Below the pieces are notes generated by a model. It searched no databases and was not told the origin of the DNA. It saw nothing but the letters and a program-made list of their open reading frames with translations. A stretch of 42,670 nt of DNA, from positions 1 through 42,670 of the forward strand of contig CAJURF010000026.1 of assembly GCA_910588825.1 (NCBI GenBank), written 5' to 3'. This DNA is from an uncultured Lachnospiraceae bacterium (lineage in GTDB: Bacteria > Bacillota > Clostridia > Lachnospirales > Lachnospiraceae). Below, piece by piece: positions 32,656 to 40,836 of the stretch (position 1 is the stretch's first letter; each line of letters starts with the position of its first letter). A program made the position numbers and the translations under genes.

Positions 32656-34212
32656 TTAAAAATTCCAGTGGATTTCCACAGGAACTTTCCGGGTATGGGG
32701 AATGCGTTTTCCCACTGTGATATGGTCAATCAGCGTTTCCACCATTTCTCTGTCCAGTTTTTCTGGATTGATGTATTGTTCGATTGGCAGGCGCTTTTGG
32801 TCTTCCTCCTGGATATTCTTTTGGATGGCGGCAAGCTGTTTTTTGTCATTTTCTATATGTTTTTCCAGGCGTTCTTTTTCTTGGGAGAATTTTTCCGAAA
32901 ATTCTATGAATTGGTTCTCTGAGATCAGGGATTTCACTTTATCCAAATAGAGATTCTGGATGCCTTCTTCATATTCCGATGCCTTTTTTTTGCAGGCGGC
33001 AATATCCTTTTCCAGCCTTTTTTGTTCAGCGCTGTCATCCCGGCTGCTTACAATCTCTTTTTCAATTTTTCCCTGGTTCAGATATTGAGCGGACAGCTGT
33101 TTCAGCTGGGCGGTGACTGCCTGTTCCAGACTGAGAACAGAGATAAAGGAGCCTTCGCAGGCCTCCTTTGATATATAACGGCTGGGACAGCGCAGATAGC
33201 GCCTGCCGTCGGACTGTTTATTGGAGCGCAGGATACATCCGCAGCTGCTGCACCGGGCTTTGCGTGCGAACAGACCCATTTCGCCTGTAGTAAAAGGCCT
33301 GCTTTTCTGGGAAATTAAGGTCTGTACTTTTGTCCACAGTTCCTGGTCAATAATGGGTTCGTGTGTCCCCTCCACCACATACCACTGTTCTTTAGGACGG
33401 GGTCTGTTCTGCTTGGTTTTGTAGGAAACACTGCCGTATCTGCCCTGCACCATATTGCCGATATAAATTTCATTGGCCAGTATATGGGATACGGCAGAAT
33501 ACTTCCAGAGGGCGCTGGCTGGGCTTTTGGGTTTTTGGAACTGGAAGCCGTGAAGGCGTTTGTATTCAGAAGGGCTTGGGATATTGCGGCTGTTCAGCAG
33601 TCTGGCAATGGCCGTTTTTCCATATCCCTGTGAAAATAGAGTAAATATTTCCCTGACCACCTGGGCGGCCTCCTCATCTATGAGCAGATGACCCTTTTGG
33701 ACAGGGTCTTTTTTATAACCGTACAGGGCAGAAGAACCGATATGAAAACCGTTCTTCCTCCTGTTTGTCAGCACGCTGCGGATATTTTCCGACATATCTT
33801 CCAGATACCATTCATTGACCAGGCCGTTAATCTGGCGGGATTTTTTATTCCCCCTGTCTGCAGTATCCGCATGGTCCACAATACTTACGAAGCGTATCCC
33901 CCACAAGGGGAAAAGGCCGTGGATGTATTTTTCCACCAGTTCCAGTTCCCTGGTGAACCGGGACTGGGTCTTGCAGAGGACAATATCCAGCTTCCTCTGC
34001 CGGGCATCGGCAATCAGCCTGTTAAATTCCGGGCGGTTTCTGTCTGCGCCGGCATAATCGTCGTCGCTGTAAATCCGGTAGATTTCCCAGCCCTGCTCCA
34101 GTGCGTACTGAACCAGCATAGATTTCTGATTCTGGATACTGCAGCTGTCATCATCTGCGGATTGTTTGTCCTTGTCTTCTTCTGACAGGCGGCAGTAAAT
34201 ACCGGCTTTCAT
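32656..34212 (-). CDS. Large serine recombinase of element 2
   Basis: A 518-residue large serine recombinase. The catalytic Ser lies in AGIYCRLSEEDKDK near residue 9. The segment LCKTQSRFTRELELVEKYIH holds the conserved Arg region, with ENIRSVLTNRRKNG at the domain end. A recombinase domain (about 165-290), zinc-ribbon cysteines CSSCGCIL and CPSR...C, and a long coiled coil (about 395-475) follow. It belongs to the TndX/TnpX-like group rather than the group of the element 1 enzyme; the two are only distantly alike. The start at 34212 overlaps the stop of the 47-codon gene (ATGA). Upstream in-frame codons would overlap that gene and are rejected. Confidence 0.9.
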   Translation of the reverse strand: MKAGIYCRLSEEDKDKQSADDDSCSIQNQKSMLVQYALEQGWEIYRIYSDDDYAGADRNRPEFNRLIADARQRKLDIVLCKTQSRFTRELELVEKYIHGLFPLWGIRFVSIVDHADTADRGNKKSRQINGLVNEWYLEDMSENIRSVLTNRRKNGFHIGSSALYGYKKDPVQKGHLLIDEEAAQVVREIFTLFSQGYGKTAIARLLNSRNIPSPSEYKRLHGFQFQKPKSPASALWKYSAVSHILANEIYIGNMVQGRYGSVSYKTKQNRPRPKEQWYVVEGTHEPIIDQELWTKVQTLISQKSRPFTTGEMGLFARKARCSSCGCILRSNKQSDGRRYLRCPSRYISKEACEGSFISVLSLEQAVTAQLKQLSAQYLNQGKIEKEIVSSRDDSAEQKRLEKDIAACKKKASEYEEGIQNLYLDKVKSLISENQFIEFSEKFSQEKERLEKHIENDKKQLAAIQKNIQEEDQKRLPIEQYINPEKLDREMVETLIDHITVGKRIPHTRKVPVEIHWNF

Positions 34213-34352
34213 ATCTGCCTCTGAATGGTAATTGTCTGATTTTTCTCTTTTTGCCGGATTAATTCTATCCACTTTTGTGTATATTCTTTTTCCCGCACCC
34301 CGCCATTGTTTTTGAAAACATTTCTGCATATGACCTGTGTGTCTCTGGCCAT
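34209..34352 (-). CDS. Very small protein coupled to recombinase 2; candidate directionality factor
   Basis: A 47-residue basic protein (MARDTQVICRNVFKNNGG...WIELIRQKEKNQ) preceded by GAAAGGA 7 nt upstream and overlapping the recombinase start by 4 nt (ATGA). An ATG two codons earlier sits on the ribosome site itself and is less likely. It has no sequence likeness to the 54-residue protein of element 1. A role in controlling integration versus excision is inferred from the shared position and size. It might instead be only a leader peptide that couples translation. Confidence 0.68.
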   Translation of the reverse strand: MARDTQVICRNVFKNNGGVREKEYTQKWIELIRQKEKNQTITIQRQI

Positions 34353-34413
34353 TTTCATTCCTTTCTGACATAAGACCATATTCTCTATCAATATATGCAG
34401 AGGCATCTGCGTA

Positions 34414-35031
34414 TTATGCGGGAGCTGTTTTTTGGCGGTACTGGTGCAGAATCTGCCTGACCGTCTGGTATAAATGAGGTTTCAGCTCATCCAGGGGGAC
34501 AGGCTGGTTATATAAAATGGCATTATAGCTGGCGCCGCTGATTAATTCCAGAATCAGGTACATCATAAGCTCGGGGGATTCATAGGTGTAAGGGGCCTTG
34601 GCCAGCAGGGACTCATATAAGTCAAATATGGATGGCATATCCGGCTCCGCGGAAAAAAGAAGAGAGTCTTTGAAAAATCCCCAGCTCAGGTGTTTGGACA
34701 GCAGGGTAACCAGGCTGTGGCTGGCGGCAAACTGGTCCAGAATATGGTCAATCATGAAAAGCACCTGGTCTTCAAAATCTGTGAGGGATTCCCGGGTCTG
34801 AAGTTCTGTGTAGGCGGCCAGGAAGACCTGATTAGCTTTACGGGAGATCAGATGATTCCGGATATCATATTTATCTTTAAAGTACAGATAGAAAGTGCCC
34901 TTTGCCACTCCCGCGTTATTCACGATATCAGAGATAGAAGTTTTATAAAATCCATTGTCAATAAAGAGCGCAAAAGCGGATTCCAGCAGGGAGTTTCTTT
35001 TCTGCTGTTTGTTGTAGTCAATCTTTTTCAT
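34414..35031 (-). CDS. TetR-family repressor
   Basis: A 205-residue regulator. The N-terminal helix-turn-helix reads LLESAFALFIDNGFYKTSISDIVNNAGVAKGT with FYLYFKDKYDIRN, the TetR signature. The C-terminal ligand domain is all helical and variable. AGAGGT precedes the ATG. It is divergent from the MMPL exporter gene, with 340 bp between, where three copies of a 13-bp palindrome lie at 35,201-35,286. The second copy overlaps the exporter's -35, so direct repression of the exporter and probably of itself is expected. The inducing compound cannot be predicted. Confidence 0.9.
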   Translation of the reverse strand: MKKIDYNKQQKRNSLLESAFALFIDNGFYKTSISDIVNNAGVAKGTFYLYFKDKYDIRNHLISRKANQVFLAAYTELQTRESLTDFEDQVLFMIDHILDQFAASHSLVTLLSKHLSWGFFKDSLLFSAEPDMPSIFDLYESLLAKAPYTYESPELMMYLILELISGASYNAILYNQPVPLDELKPHLYQTVRQILHQYRQKTAPA

Positions 35032-35200
35032 AGGAATACCTCTTTTTTGTAGAATGATCAGTCCATCAACAGATATGCTTTTGACACACTAATCATGGAA
35101 TTGATGATAATTGTCACATTTATTATAGGGTTTCGACGGGAAAAAATCAAACGAAAGGGGACTCTTTTTTTCTATTCGGAAATGTGCACAAATTATCAAA

Positions 35201-35286
35201 TGACTTTTAGTCATAATTTTCTGTTTTACATATTGACTAAAAGTCATTTCTGTTATAAAATAAACGCCAGAAATGACTAAAGGTCA
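35201..35286 (+). promoter_or_regulatory. TetR operators and promoter of the exporter operon
   Basis: Three similar palindromes occur: TGACTTTTAGTCA (35201-35213), TGACTAAAAGTCA (35234-35246) and TGACTAAAGGTCA (35274-35286). A promoter with TTGACT (35233-35238), a 17-bp spacer and TAAAAT (35256-35261) is covered by the second palindrome. The third lies just past the predicted start. The rest of the 340-bp divergent region is AT-rich, without further structure. Confidence 0.82.
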
Positions 35287-35371
35287 TAAATTTAAACCCA
35301 CGGCATAAAATATAGGAATCCATTTGGAAACGTATGGGTATTTTGTACTGTGTGAGAAAGGGAGGACCGGT

Positions 35372-37438
35372 ATGGTAAAGCTGGGAAGGAAAATAGTGAA
35401 GCTGCGGTTCGTGATATTTATCGCCAGCATTGTGCTGCTGATTCCGGCAGCGATTGGTTATATCAACACAAAAGTAAATTATGATATTCTGTATTATCTT
35501 CCCGATCATATTGAGACTATGATTGGACAGGATATTCTGGTGGACGAATTCGGAACTGGGGCATACTCCATGTTTATCTGTGAGGGAATGCCCAACCGGG
35601 ACGTGGCGGCGTTGAAAGAGAAGATTGAGAAGACGGAACATGTATCGAAAGTAGTCTGGTATGACAGTTTTTCAGATTTGTCTGTACCAATGGAAATGCT
35701 GCCGGAGAAAATTCGGAAAGTATTCAATTCCGGAGATTCTACCATGATGTTTATTATCTTTGAGACTACCACATCAGCGGATGAGACCATGGATGCCATT
35801 GAGGAGATCCGCCATCTGGCAGGAAAACAGAGTTTCTTAAGCGGTATGTCTGCCATTGTGACAGATACAAAGAATCTGGCGGAAAAAGAAGTTGTGGCGT
35901 ATGTGGCCATAGCGTCCCTTCTCTCCATTATTGTACTGGGACTGACCATGGAATCTTATCTGATTCCTGTGTTGTTTTTAACCAGTATCGGGTTTGCCAT
36001 TATTTATAACCTGGGGTCCAATTTTATAGCAGGAGAGATTTCCTATATAACGAAAGCACTTACAGCGGTTCTCCAGCTGGGGGTTACCATGGATTATTCC
36101 ATTTTCCTGTGGCACAGTTATCAGGAGGAAAAGAGCAGATATGGGGAGGACCACAAAGAAGCCATGGCCCAGGCCATTGCGTCCACCATCAAATCGGTGG
36201 TTGCCAGCTCCATCACCACCATCGCAGGCTTTGTGGCCCTGTGCTTCATGAGCTTTACCCTGGGTCTGGACCTGGGCGTGGTTATGACCAAAGGTGTTGT
36301 GCTGGGCGTGATCTGCTGTGTGACAGTACTGCCTTCCATGATTATGATATTTGACAAGGCTCTGGATAAGACAAAGCACCGCCAGCTGATCCCGGATTTT
36401 CCCCATGCGTCTGATTTTGTGGTGAAATATCATAGGGTATTCGCGGGAATATTTGTCATCTGTTTCTGTGTATTCGCCTACTGCCAGGCAAATACCAAAG
36501 TGTATTACAATCTGGATGCCACACTGCCGGATTATCTGGACAGTATCACAGCAAATAAGAAACTTCAGGACAACTACGAGATGGGTGCTGCCCATATGCT
36601 TCTGCTGGATAAAAACGTTCCAGAAAAAGAAAAATATCACATGATTGATGAGATGGAGAAGATTGACGGAATTAAGTCAGTGCTGGGAATCGAGAGCGTA
36701 CTGGGGCCGGGTTTTCCTAAGAGTATGATACCAAAAGATGTGCTGGAGATTCTGGAGAGCGACAATTATGAGCTGATGCTGGTGATGAATGAATATCAGG
36801 TGGCTTCTGATGAAGTCAATCAGCAGATTGAGGAATTGAACACAGTGTTAAAGTCCTATGACCCCAAAGGAATGGTGGTGGGAGAGGCGCCCTGTACCAA
36901 AGATTTGATTGATATTACGGACCACGATTTTAAGGTGGTCAGTGCTGTGTCCATATTGTCCGTGTTTGTGATTATTCTGTTAGTATTTAAGTCCATTTCC
37001 CTGCCTGTGATTCTGGTTCTGGTTATAGAGAGCGCCATTTTCATCAATATGGGGATTCCATTTCTGACTGGGACCAGGCTCCCCTTTGTGGCATCCATTG
37101 TAATCGGGACTATCCAGCTGGGGGCCACGGTGGACTACGCTATATTGATGACCAGCAGGTATGAAAAGGAGCGGGGGAGCGGAAAGAGCAAGAGAGAGGC
37201 AATCAAGATTGCCCATCAGAGCAGCCTGCGCCCGGTTATGGTGTCGGCGTTCAGCTTTTTCGCATCCACAGTGGGAGTCAGTGTATATTCGGAAATTGAT
37301 ATGATCAGCTCTTTGTGCCTGTTAATGTCAAGAGGCGCATTGATCAGTATGTGCGCGGTGCTTTTGTTTCTGCCGGCCATGTACTGGCTCTTTGACGGAT
37401 TGATTTGTAAAACCAGTAAAAATTTTAAACAAAGATAG
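35372..37438 (+). CDS. MMPL/RND-type exporter
   Basis: A 688-residue membrane transporter with two repeated halves. Each half has one helix (KLRFVIFIASIVLLIPAAIG; FAGIFVICFCVFAYC), a large external loop (about 35-180 and 370-510) and five further helices. The proton-relay motifs of MMPL proteins are present as GVTMDYSIFLWHSYQ and GATVDYAILMTSRYE. Such pumps in Firmicutes export lipids, bacteriocin-like or antimicrobial compounds using the proton gradient. AAGGGAGG lies before the ATG at 35372; an earlier in-frame ATG at 35324 lacks one. The LxxG-repeat protein starts 14 bp after its stop in the same operon. Confidence 0.88.
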   Translation: MVKLGRKIVKLRFVIFIASIVLLIPAAIGYINTKVNYDILYYLPDHIETMIGQDILVDEFGTGAYSMFICEGMPNRDVAALKEKIEKTEHVSKVVWYDSFSDLSVPMEMLPEKIRKVFNSGDSTMMFIIFETTTSADETMDAIEEIRHLAGKQSFLSGMSAIVTDTKNLAEKEVVAYVAIASLLSIIVLGLTMESYLIPVLFLTSIGFAIIYNLGSNFIAGEISYITKALTAVLQLGVTMDYSIFLWHSYQEEKSRYGEDHKEAMAQAIASTIKSVVASSITTIAGFVALCFMSFTLGLDLGVVMTKGVVLGVICCVTVLPSMIMIFDKALDKTKHRQLIPDFPHASDFVVKYHRVFAGIFVICFCVFAYCQANTKVYYNLDATLPDYLDSITANKKLQDNYEMGAAHMLLLDKNVPEKEKYHMIDEMEKIDGIKSVLGIESVLGPGFPKSMIPKDVLEILESDNYELMLVMNEYQVASDEVNQQIEELNTVLKSYDPKGMVVGEAPCTKDLIDITDHDFKVVSAVSILSVFVIILLVFKSISLPVILVLVIESAIFINMGIPFLTGTRLPFVASIVIGTIQLGATVDYAILMTSRYEKERGSGKSKREAIKIAHQSSLRPVMVSAFSFFASTVGVSVYSEIDMISSLCLLMSRGALISMCAVLLFLPAMYWLFDGLICKTSKNFKQR

Positions 37439-37452
37439 AGGAGGCGTTTGCG

Positions 37453-40113
37453 ATGAAAAGAAAGTATGTGCAGGCTATGTTGGCGGGGATGACAGCTGTG
37501 GTTAGTTTGACTGCTTCAGCGGGCAGTGTGTATGCATCTGCGGTGAATAAAGAACAGACGGTGTATGTAAATGCAGATGAAAGCGGGAATACCCAGGATA
37601 TTATTGTGAGTAACTGGCTGAAAAACTCTCAGGGAGATCACTCTTTGCTGGATAAGAGTGATCTGAGTGATATTGAAAATGTGAAAGGGGAGGAAACCTT
37701 TACCCAGAGCGGGGACGGAACGATTACCTGGGAGGCCGGGGGGAAAGATATCTATTATCAGGGGAAGACCAGTGATGAACTGCCCGTATCGGTCCGTATG
37801 ACTTATTATCTCAATGGAAACAAGATTCAGCCTTCTCAGCTGGCTGGAAAAAGCGGTGAGGTGAAGATAAGAATTGATTATGAAAATCACTCTCAGCAGA
37901 CCAGGGTGGTGAATGGGAAACAGGAGTCAATCAGTACGCCGTTTATGATGACGACAGGAATGATTCTGCCTGTGGAGACATTTTCCAATGTACAGGTGTC
38001 CAATGGAAAAGTGATATCTGACGGGAAGAATAACATTGTGATCGGTATTGGATTTCCAGGGCTGTCTGACAGTCTGAAAATCTCGGATATCAAGGGCATG
38101 GAAGACAAGGAGATTCCTGACTACGTGGAAGTTACCGCCAGTGTGACAGACTTTTCACTGGCCATGACGGCAACTGTGGCAACCACAGGCACACTGTCCC
38201 AACTGGGTCTGGACGGCATTGACGATTTAGACGATCTTAAGGAGAGCATGGATACTCTTTCAGATTCTTCGAAGACGCTGGTGAAAGGCAGCAAAGCCCT
38301 TCAGGAGGGGATTCAGCAGCTGGATGCTTCGGCCGATGTATTCACCGCCGGGCTGGCCAGTGCAGACAGCGGAGCAGGCCAGCTGAAAAGCGGCATTGAT
38401 ACCCTAAACGCAAAAAAAGGTGAGCTGACCTCTGGAATCAATCAGCTGGCAAATGGAATCAATTCGCTGGAAACCGGGGCAGGCACTCTGCAGGCGGGTG
38501 TGAAAGATTACACTGACGCAGCGGCAGAAATCGGCACTGGAATCGGTCAGGTGAATTCCGGGGCAGTACAGTTAAAAGGCGGTATCGATACGCTGAACAG
38601 CAAGAAGAAGGAATTGACTGATGGAGTCAGCGTTTTAGGGGCAGGAGGAAAACAGTTAAACAGCGGTGCCAAATCATTGGAAAACGGTATAGGAGCTTAC
38701 ACAGCCGGCGCCAGCAGTATCAATGAAGGACTGCAGCAGTTAAATGGCGCCCTTCAATCTCAGATGGGCCAGGTGGAGCAGCTTCCCCAGGCAGTGGGAA
38801 GCCTTCAGGCAGGATGTGCCCAGCTCAGCCAGGGGGCCGGGAAGCTTCAGGATGGGGCACAGCAGGTGAAGGGGGCGTCCTCAGGGCTTTCAGAAAATGT
38901 GGGTCAGCTGAAGAACGCAGTGGAGACGGCGGTTACTCTGTCTCAGCAGGCACAGGCCATTTTGTCTATGCAGCAGGCAGCCTCAGAGACGGTGCAGTCA
39001 TCAGCTGCGCAGATGCAGGCGGCAGCAGCAGAGGAAAATGCGGCGGTGAACCAGGCAGCCAATGATATGGCGAATCAGCAGCAGACAGCCAATGTGCAGG
39101 CCGCAGCAGCAGCGGCCGGACTGGATGAAGAACAGACAGCCGCATTACTGAGCAGTCTGGGAGACATTACAGTAAGCGTAGGTATACAGACCAGTCCGTC
39201 TGCGGAACTATCTTTTGAAAGTGCAGGACAGAGCCAGGCAGGTGAACAGCTGGCACAGATTGAGGCAGGCTTTGGCCAGATTGCCGCTCAGCTGGGTGCA
39301 GTGGATATGGGACAGACGCAGGCTGGCATCGACGCCCTGGCAGCAGGTGCAGACAGTGCAGCGGCAGGAGCCCAGCAGATGCAGCAGGGGGCAGATGCCC
39401 TGGGAGCGGCATCAGGAGCTCTGAATCAGTTTGGAGAGGTGTCCAAACAGCTGTTATCCAGTGTGGATCAGCTTTCGACAGGAAGCGCCCAGCTGTGCAG
39501 TAAGAACGATGAAATCAATCAGGGGGCAAAGAGCCTGACAAACGGAACCAAAGAGCTGAACACAGGAATCACATCCCTGTCCAAAGGCTCCAATACACTG
39601 AGCAGCGGCGTATCCCAACTGGCCTCAGGTGCAAAGTCACTGGTATCCGGGACAAAGAAATTAAAGAAAGGTTCCGATACGCTGGTATCCAATAATGAGT
39701 CATTGAACAACGGCACTGCCCAGCTGGTATCTGGAAGTCATCAGCTGGCATCCGGGGGAAATGAACTCAGATCCGGCGCGGCAGTACTAAGCGGCGGCAT
39801 TGGGCAGCTGGCAGACGGGGCATCTTCCCTGAAAGCAGGCACCGGGAAACTGGCCGCAGGCGGTAGTGAGCTGAAAAACGGAACGAAAAAATTATACGGC
39901 GGTTCCAAAGAACTGGCCGGAGGAATGAAGAAATTCGACAAAGAAGGAATTCAGAAGTTGACCGATGTGCTGGACGGCAAAGTCCAGGATGTTCTGAGCC
40001 GGATGAAAGCGGTAGAAGACGCTGATAAAGCCTATAAAGCATTCGACGGACAGACCGATGATATGGAAGGTTCAGTGAAATTCGTGATTGAGACTGCTGG
40101 GATTGAAAAATAG
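37453..40113 (+). CDS. Long secreted protein with LxxG heptad repeats, partner of the MMPL exporter
   Basis: An 886-residue protein. Residues 1-28 form a signal peptide (KRKYVQAML, hydrophobic run, SVYASA). Residues about 35-240 form a beta-rich N-domain. From about 265 to 500 and 640 to 840 there are many X-X-X-Leu-X-X-Gly heptads (INSLETGAGTL, ELNTGITSLSKGSNTLSSG), the repeat of YhgE/Pip-like and exporter-linked proteins. A Gln/Ala-rich helical stretch (about 500-620) interrupts them. No C-terminal membrane anchor or sortase motif is seen, which is unusual since relatives often end in membrane helices. It probably forms a long extracellular rod working with the MMPL pump. GAGGAGG precedes the ATG. 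Confidence 0.8.
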   Translation: MKRKYVQAMLAGMTAVVSLTASAGSVYASAVNKEQTVYVNADESGNTQDIIVSNWLKNSQGDHSLLDKSDLSDIENVKGEETFTQSGDGTITWEAGGKDIYYQGKTSDELPVSVRMTYYLNGNKIQPSQLAGKSGEVKIRIDYENHSQQTRVVNGKQESISTPFMMTTGMILPVETFSNVQVSNGKVISDGKNNIVIGIGFPGLSDSLKISDIKGMEDKEIPDYVEVTASVTDFSLAMTATVATTGTLSQLGLDGIDDLDDLKESMDTLSDSSKTLVKGSKALQEGIQQLDASADVFTAGLASADSGAGQLKSGIDTLNAKKGELTSGINQLANGINSLETGAGTLQAGVKDYTDAAAEIGTGIGQVNSGAVQLKGGIDTLNSKKKELTDGVSVLGAGGKQLNSGAKSLENGIGAYTAGASSINEGLQQLNGALQSQMGQVEQLPQAVGSLQAGCAQLSQGAGKLQDGAQQVKGASSGLSENVGQLKNAVETAVTLSQQAQAILSMQQAASETVQSSAAQMQAAAAEENAAVNQAANDMANQQQTANVQAAAAAAGLDEEQTAALLSSLGDITVSVGIQTSPSAELSFESAGQSQAGEQLAQIEAGFGQIAAQLGAVDMGQTQAGIDALAAGADSAAAGAQQMQQGADALGAASGALNQFGEVSKQLLSSVDQLSTGSAQLCSKNDEINQGAKSLTNGTKELNTGITSLSKGSNTLSSGVSQLASGAKSLVSGTKKLKKGSDTLVSNNESLNNGTAQLVSGSHQLASGGNELRSGAAVLSGGIGQLADGASSLKAGTGKLAAGGSELKNGTKKLYGGSKELAGGMKKFDKEGIQKLTDVLDGKVQDVLSRMKAVEDADKAYKAFDGQTDDMEGSVKFVIETAGIEK

Positions 40114-40206
40114 AAAATTGTAAGAGTCAGCTGTCAGGACTTAAAAAAGATTCTGGCGGCTGGCTTTTTGCTGTTAAGAGAAAGTTGTTCCTGCACAGCA
40201 GCACCG

Positions 40207-40214
40207 TCTGCTGC
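40207..40214. other. Element 2 attachment site, right end
   Basis: This is the second copy of TCTGCTGC, in direct orientation with 32606-32613. Joining piece 1 up to this repeat with piece 2 from its copy restores GAT-ATG-GCA-GCA-GAG-CAG, i.e. DMAAEQ. Confidence 0.75.
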
Positions 40215-40436
40215 CATATCTTCAAATAAATCGGTAATGGGGTCGCCTTTGGACTGGAATTCACAGGAGTTTACCGGAATTCCGCCGGCAGCCTGGGGCC
40301 ATACACCGACGGTGTGGTCAATGTAATATGGTCCAAAGCCAGACTTTTCAATTTCCTCCATGCTCAGGTTCTGGGTCAGCTGGTGGACGATTGTGGAAAC
40401 CATTTCTAGGTGGGCCAGTTCTTCTGTACCTACCTT
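40207..40436 (-). pseudogene. cotJC: cotJC piece 1 (first half of the metal site)
   Basis: Minus-strand codons read GTEELAHLEMVSTIVHQL, then the family motifs FGPYYIDHTVGVWPQAAGG and FQSKGDPITDLFEDMAA. They then run into unrelated element 2 codons at TCTGCTGC (40207-40214). EELAHLE carries Glu and His ligands of the dimanganese centre. The N-terminal part of cotJC (about 50 residues in relatives) is missing: homology stops near GGTACAGAAGAA, at about 40,434, where unrelated plus-strand sequence begins. Frame and conserved residues are intact across all 76 codons. Confidence 0.9.
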
Positions 40437-40446
40437 GTGCTCAGAA

Positions 40447-40659
40447 ATGTTCCAAATCAAGCCTTATGCGGACAAGCCCAGTGCCTTCGGATTGTCTGTA
40501 CATAGCTTTGTCAGCTATGAAAGGATTGGAAAGTGGGATGAGGAAAGATACAGGAAAGGCGGCAGAAAGCCTTATTTTATCAAGCTTTGCGGCACACCGA
40601 GATGGATAAATCTCTATGCAGTAGCGGATGCAGATGTCTATTATAACTATGCAGCGTGA
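40447..40659 (+). pseudogene. C-terminal remnant of an unrecognised gene
   Basis: A reading frame of 70 codons from ATG 40447 ends in a normal stop followed by a terminator. It encodes PSAFGLSVHSFVSYERIG, KWDEERYRKGGRKPYFIK and CGTPRWINLYAVADADVYYNYAA. It has no ribosome site and starts right at the edge of cotJC piece 1, so it looks like the 3' end of a longer gene cut at that junction. A related motif (GFPIHSFSTFERIKKY) appears at 42,627-42,670. I do not recognise the family. Confidence 0.5.
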
Positions 40660-40660
40660 G

Positions 40661-40704
40661 AAAATGAGCTTGTCTGAAAGAAGTTGGACAGGCTCATTTT
40701 TCTA
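40661..40704 (+). terminator. Terminator of the truncated gene
   Basis: Arms AAAATGAGCTTGTC (40661-40674) and GACAGGCTCATTTT (40687-40700), with one non-Watson-Crick pair, are followed by more T. It lies 1 bp after the stop at 40659. Confidence 0.85.
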
Positions 40705-40735
40705 TAGGAAACCACACCATCGTCAGCTTCAATCG

Positions 40736-40795
40736 TGTGTACTTTACTAAGTTGACTTTTTGAAAAAAATTGGATATACTATAGTAAAGTACACA
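40736..40795 (+). promoter_or_regulatory. Autoregulated promoter of the abiE operon
   Basis: TTGACT (40752-40757) and TATACT (40775-40780) have 17 bp spacing. They are bracketed by a perfect 14-bp inverted repeat, TGTGTACTTTACTA (40736-40749) and TAGTAAAGTACACA (40782-40795). AbiEi antitoxins bind inverted repeats at their own promoter and repress it, so this is the expected operator pair. Confidence 0.85.
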
Positions 40796-40836
40796 ATCGT
40801 TGAGAAATTTGCGTGTAGTTTAGTAGAGGTGAGACA

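Larger units (their letters stand above)
32614..40214. mobile_element. Element 2: 7,601-bp serine-recombinase element inside cotJC
   Basis: The element is bounded by direct repeats TCTGCTGC and splits the DMAA-EQK codons of cotJC. It has the same plan as element 1: a recombinase whose 3' end lies 42 bp from the left end, a tiny overlapping upstream gene (47 codons), then cargo. The cargo is a TetR regulator, an MMPL exporter and a large LxxG-repeat protein that ends 93 bp before the right end. No conjugation or replication genes are present. The recombinase has the same orientation as cotJC. Exact removal gives an in-frame cotJC. Confidence 0.82.

Noticed and set aside
38814..39424. Several open frames on both strands inside the LxxG-repeat gene
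   Set aside because: They are shadows of the Gln/Ala/Gly-rich repeat codons and have no start signals.
37681..40100. Near-repeats that might look like a CRISPR or tandem DNA repeat array
   Set aside because: The periodicity is of the protein (LxxG heptads). The DNA units vary and keep the reading frame, and there are no fixed repeats with unique spacers.
40134..40460. A 108-codon minus-strand gene as an independent catalase-like protein
   Set aside because: Only the portion up to 40207 matches CotJC. The last 24 codons are element 2 sequence read by chance, so it is piece 1 of the split gene.
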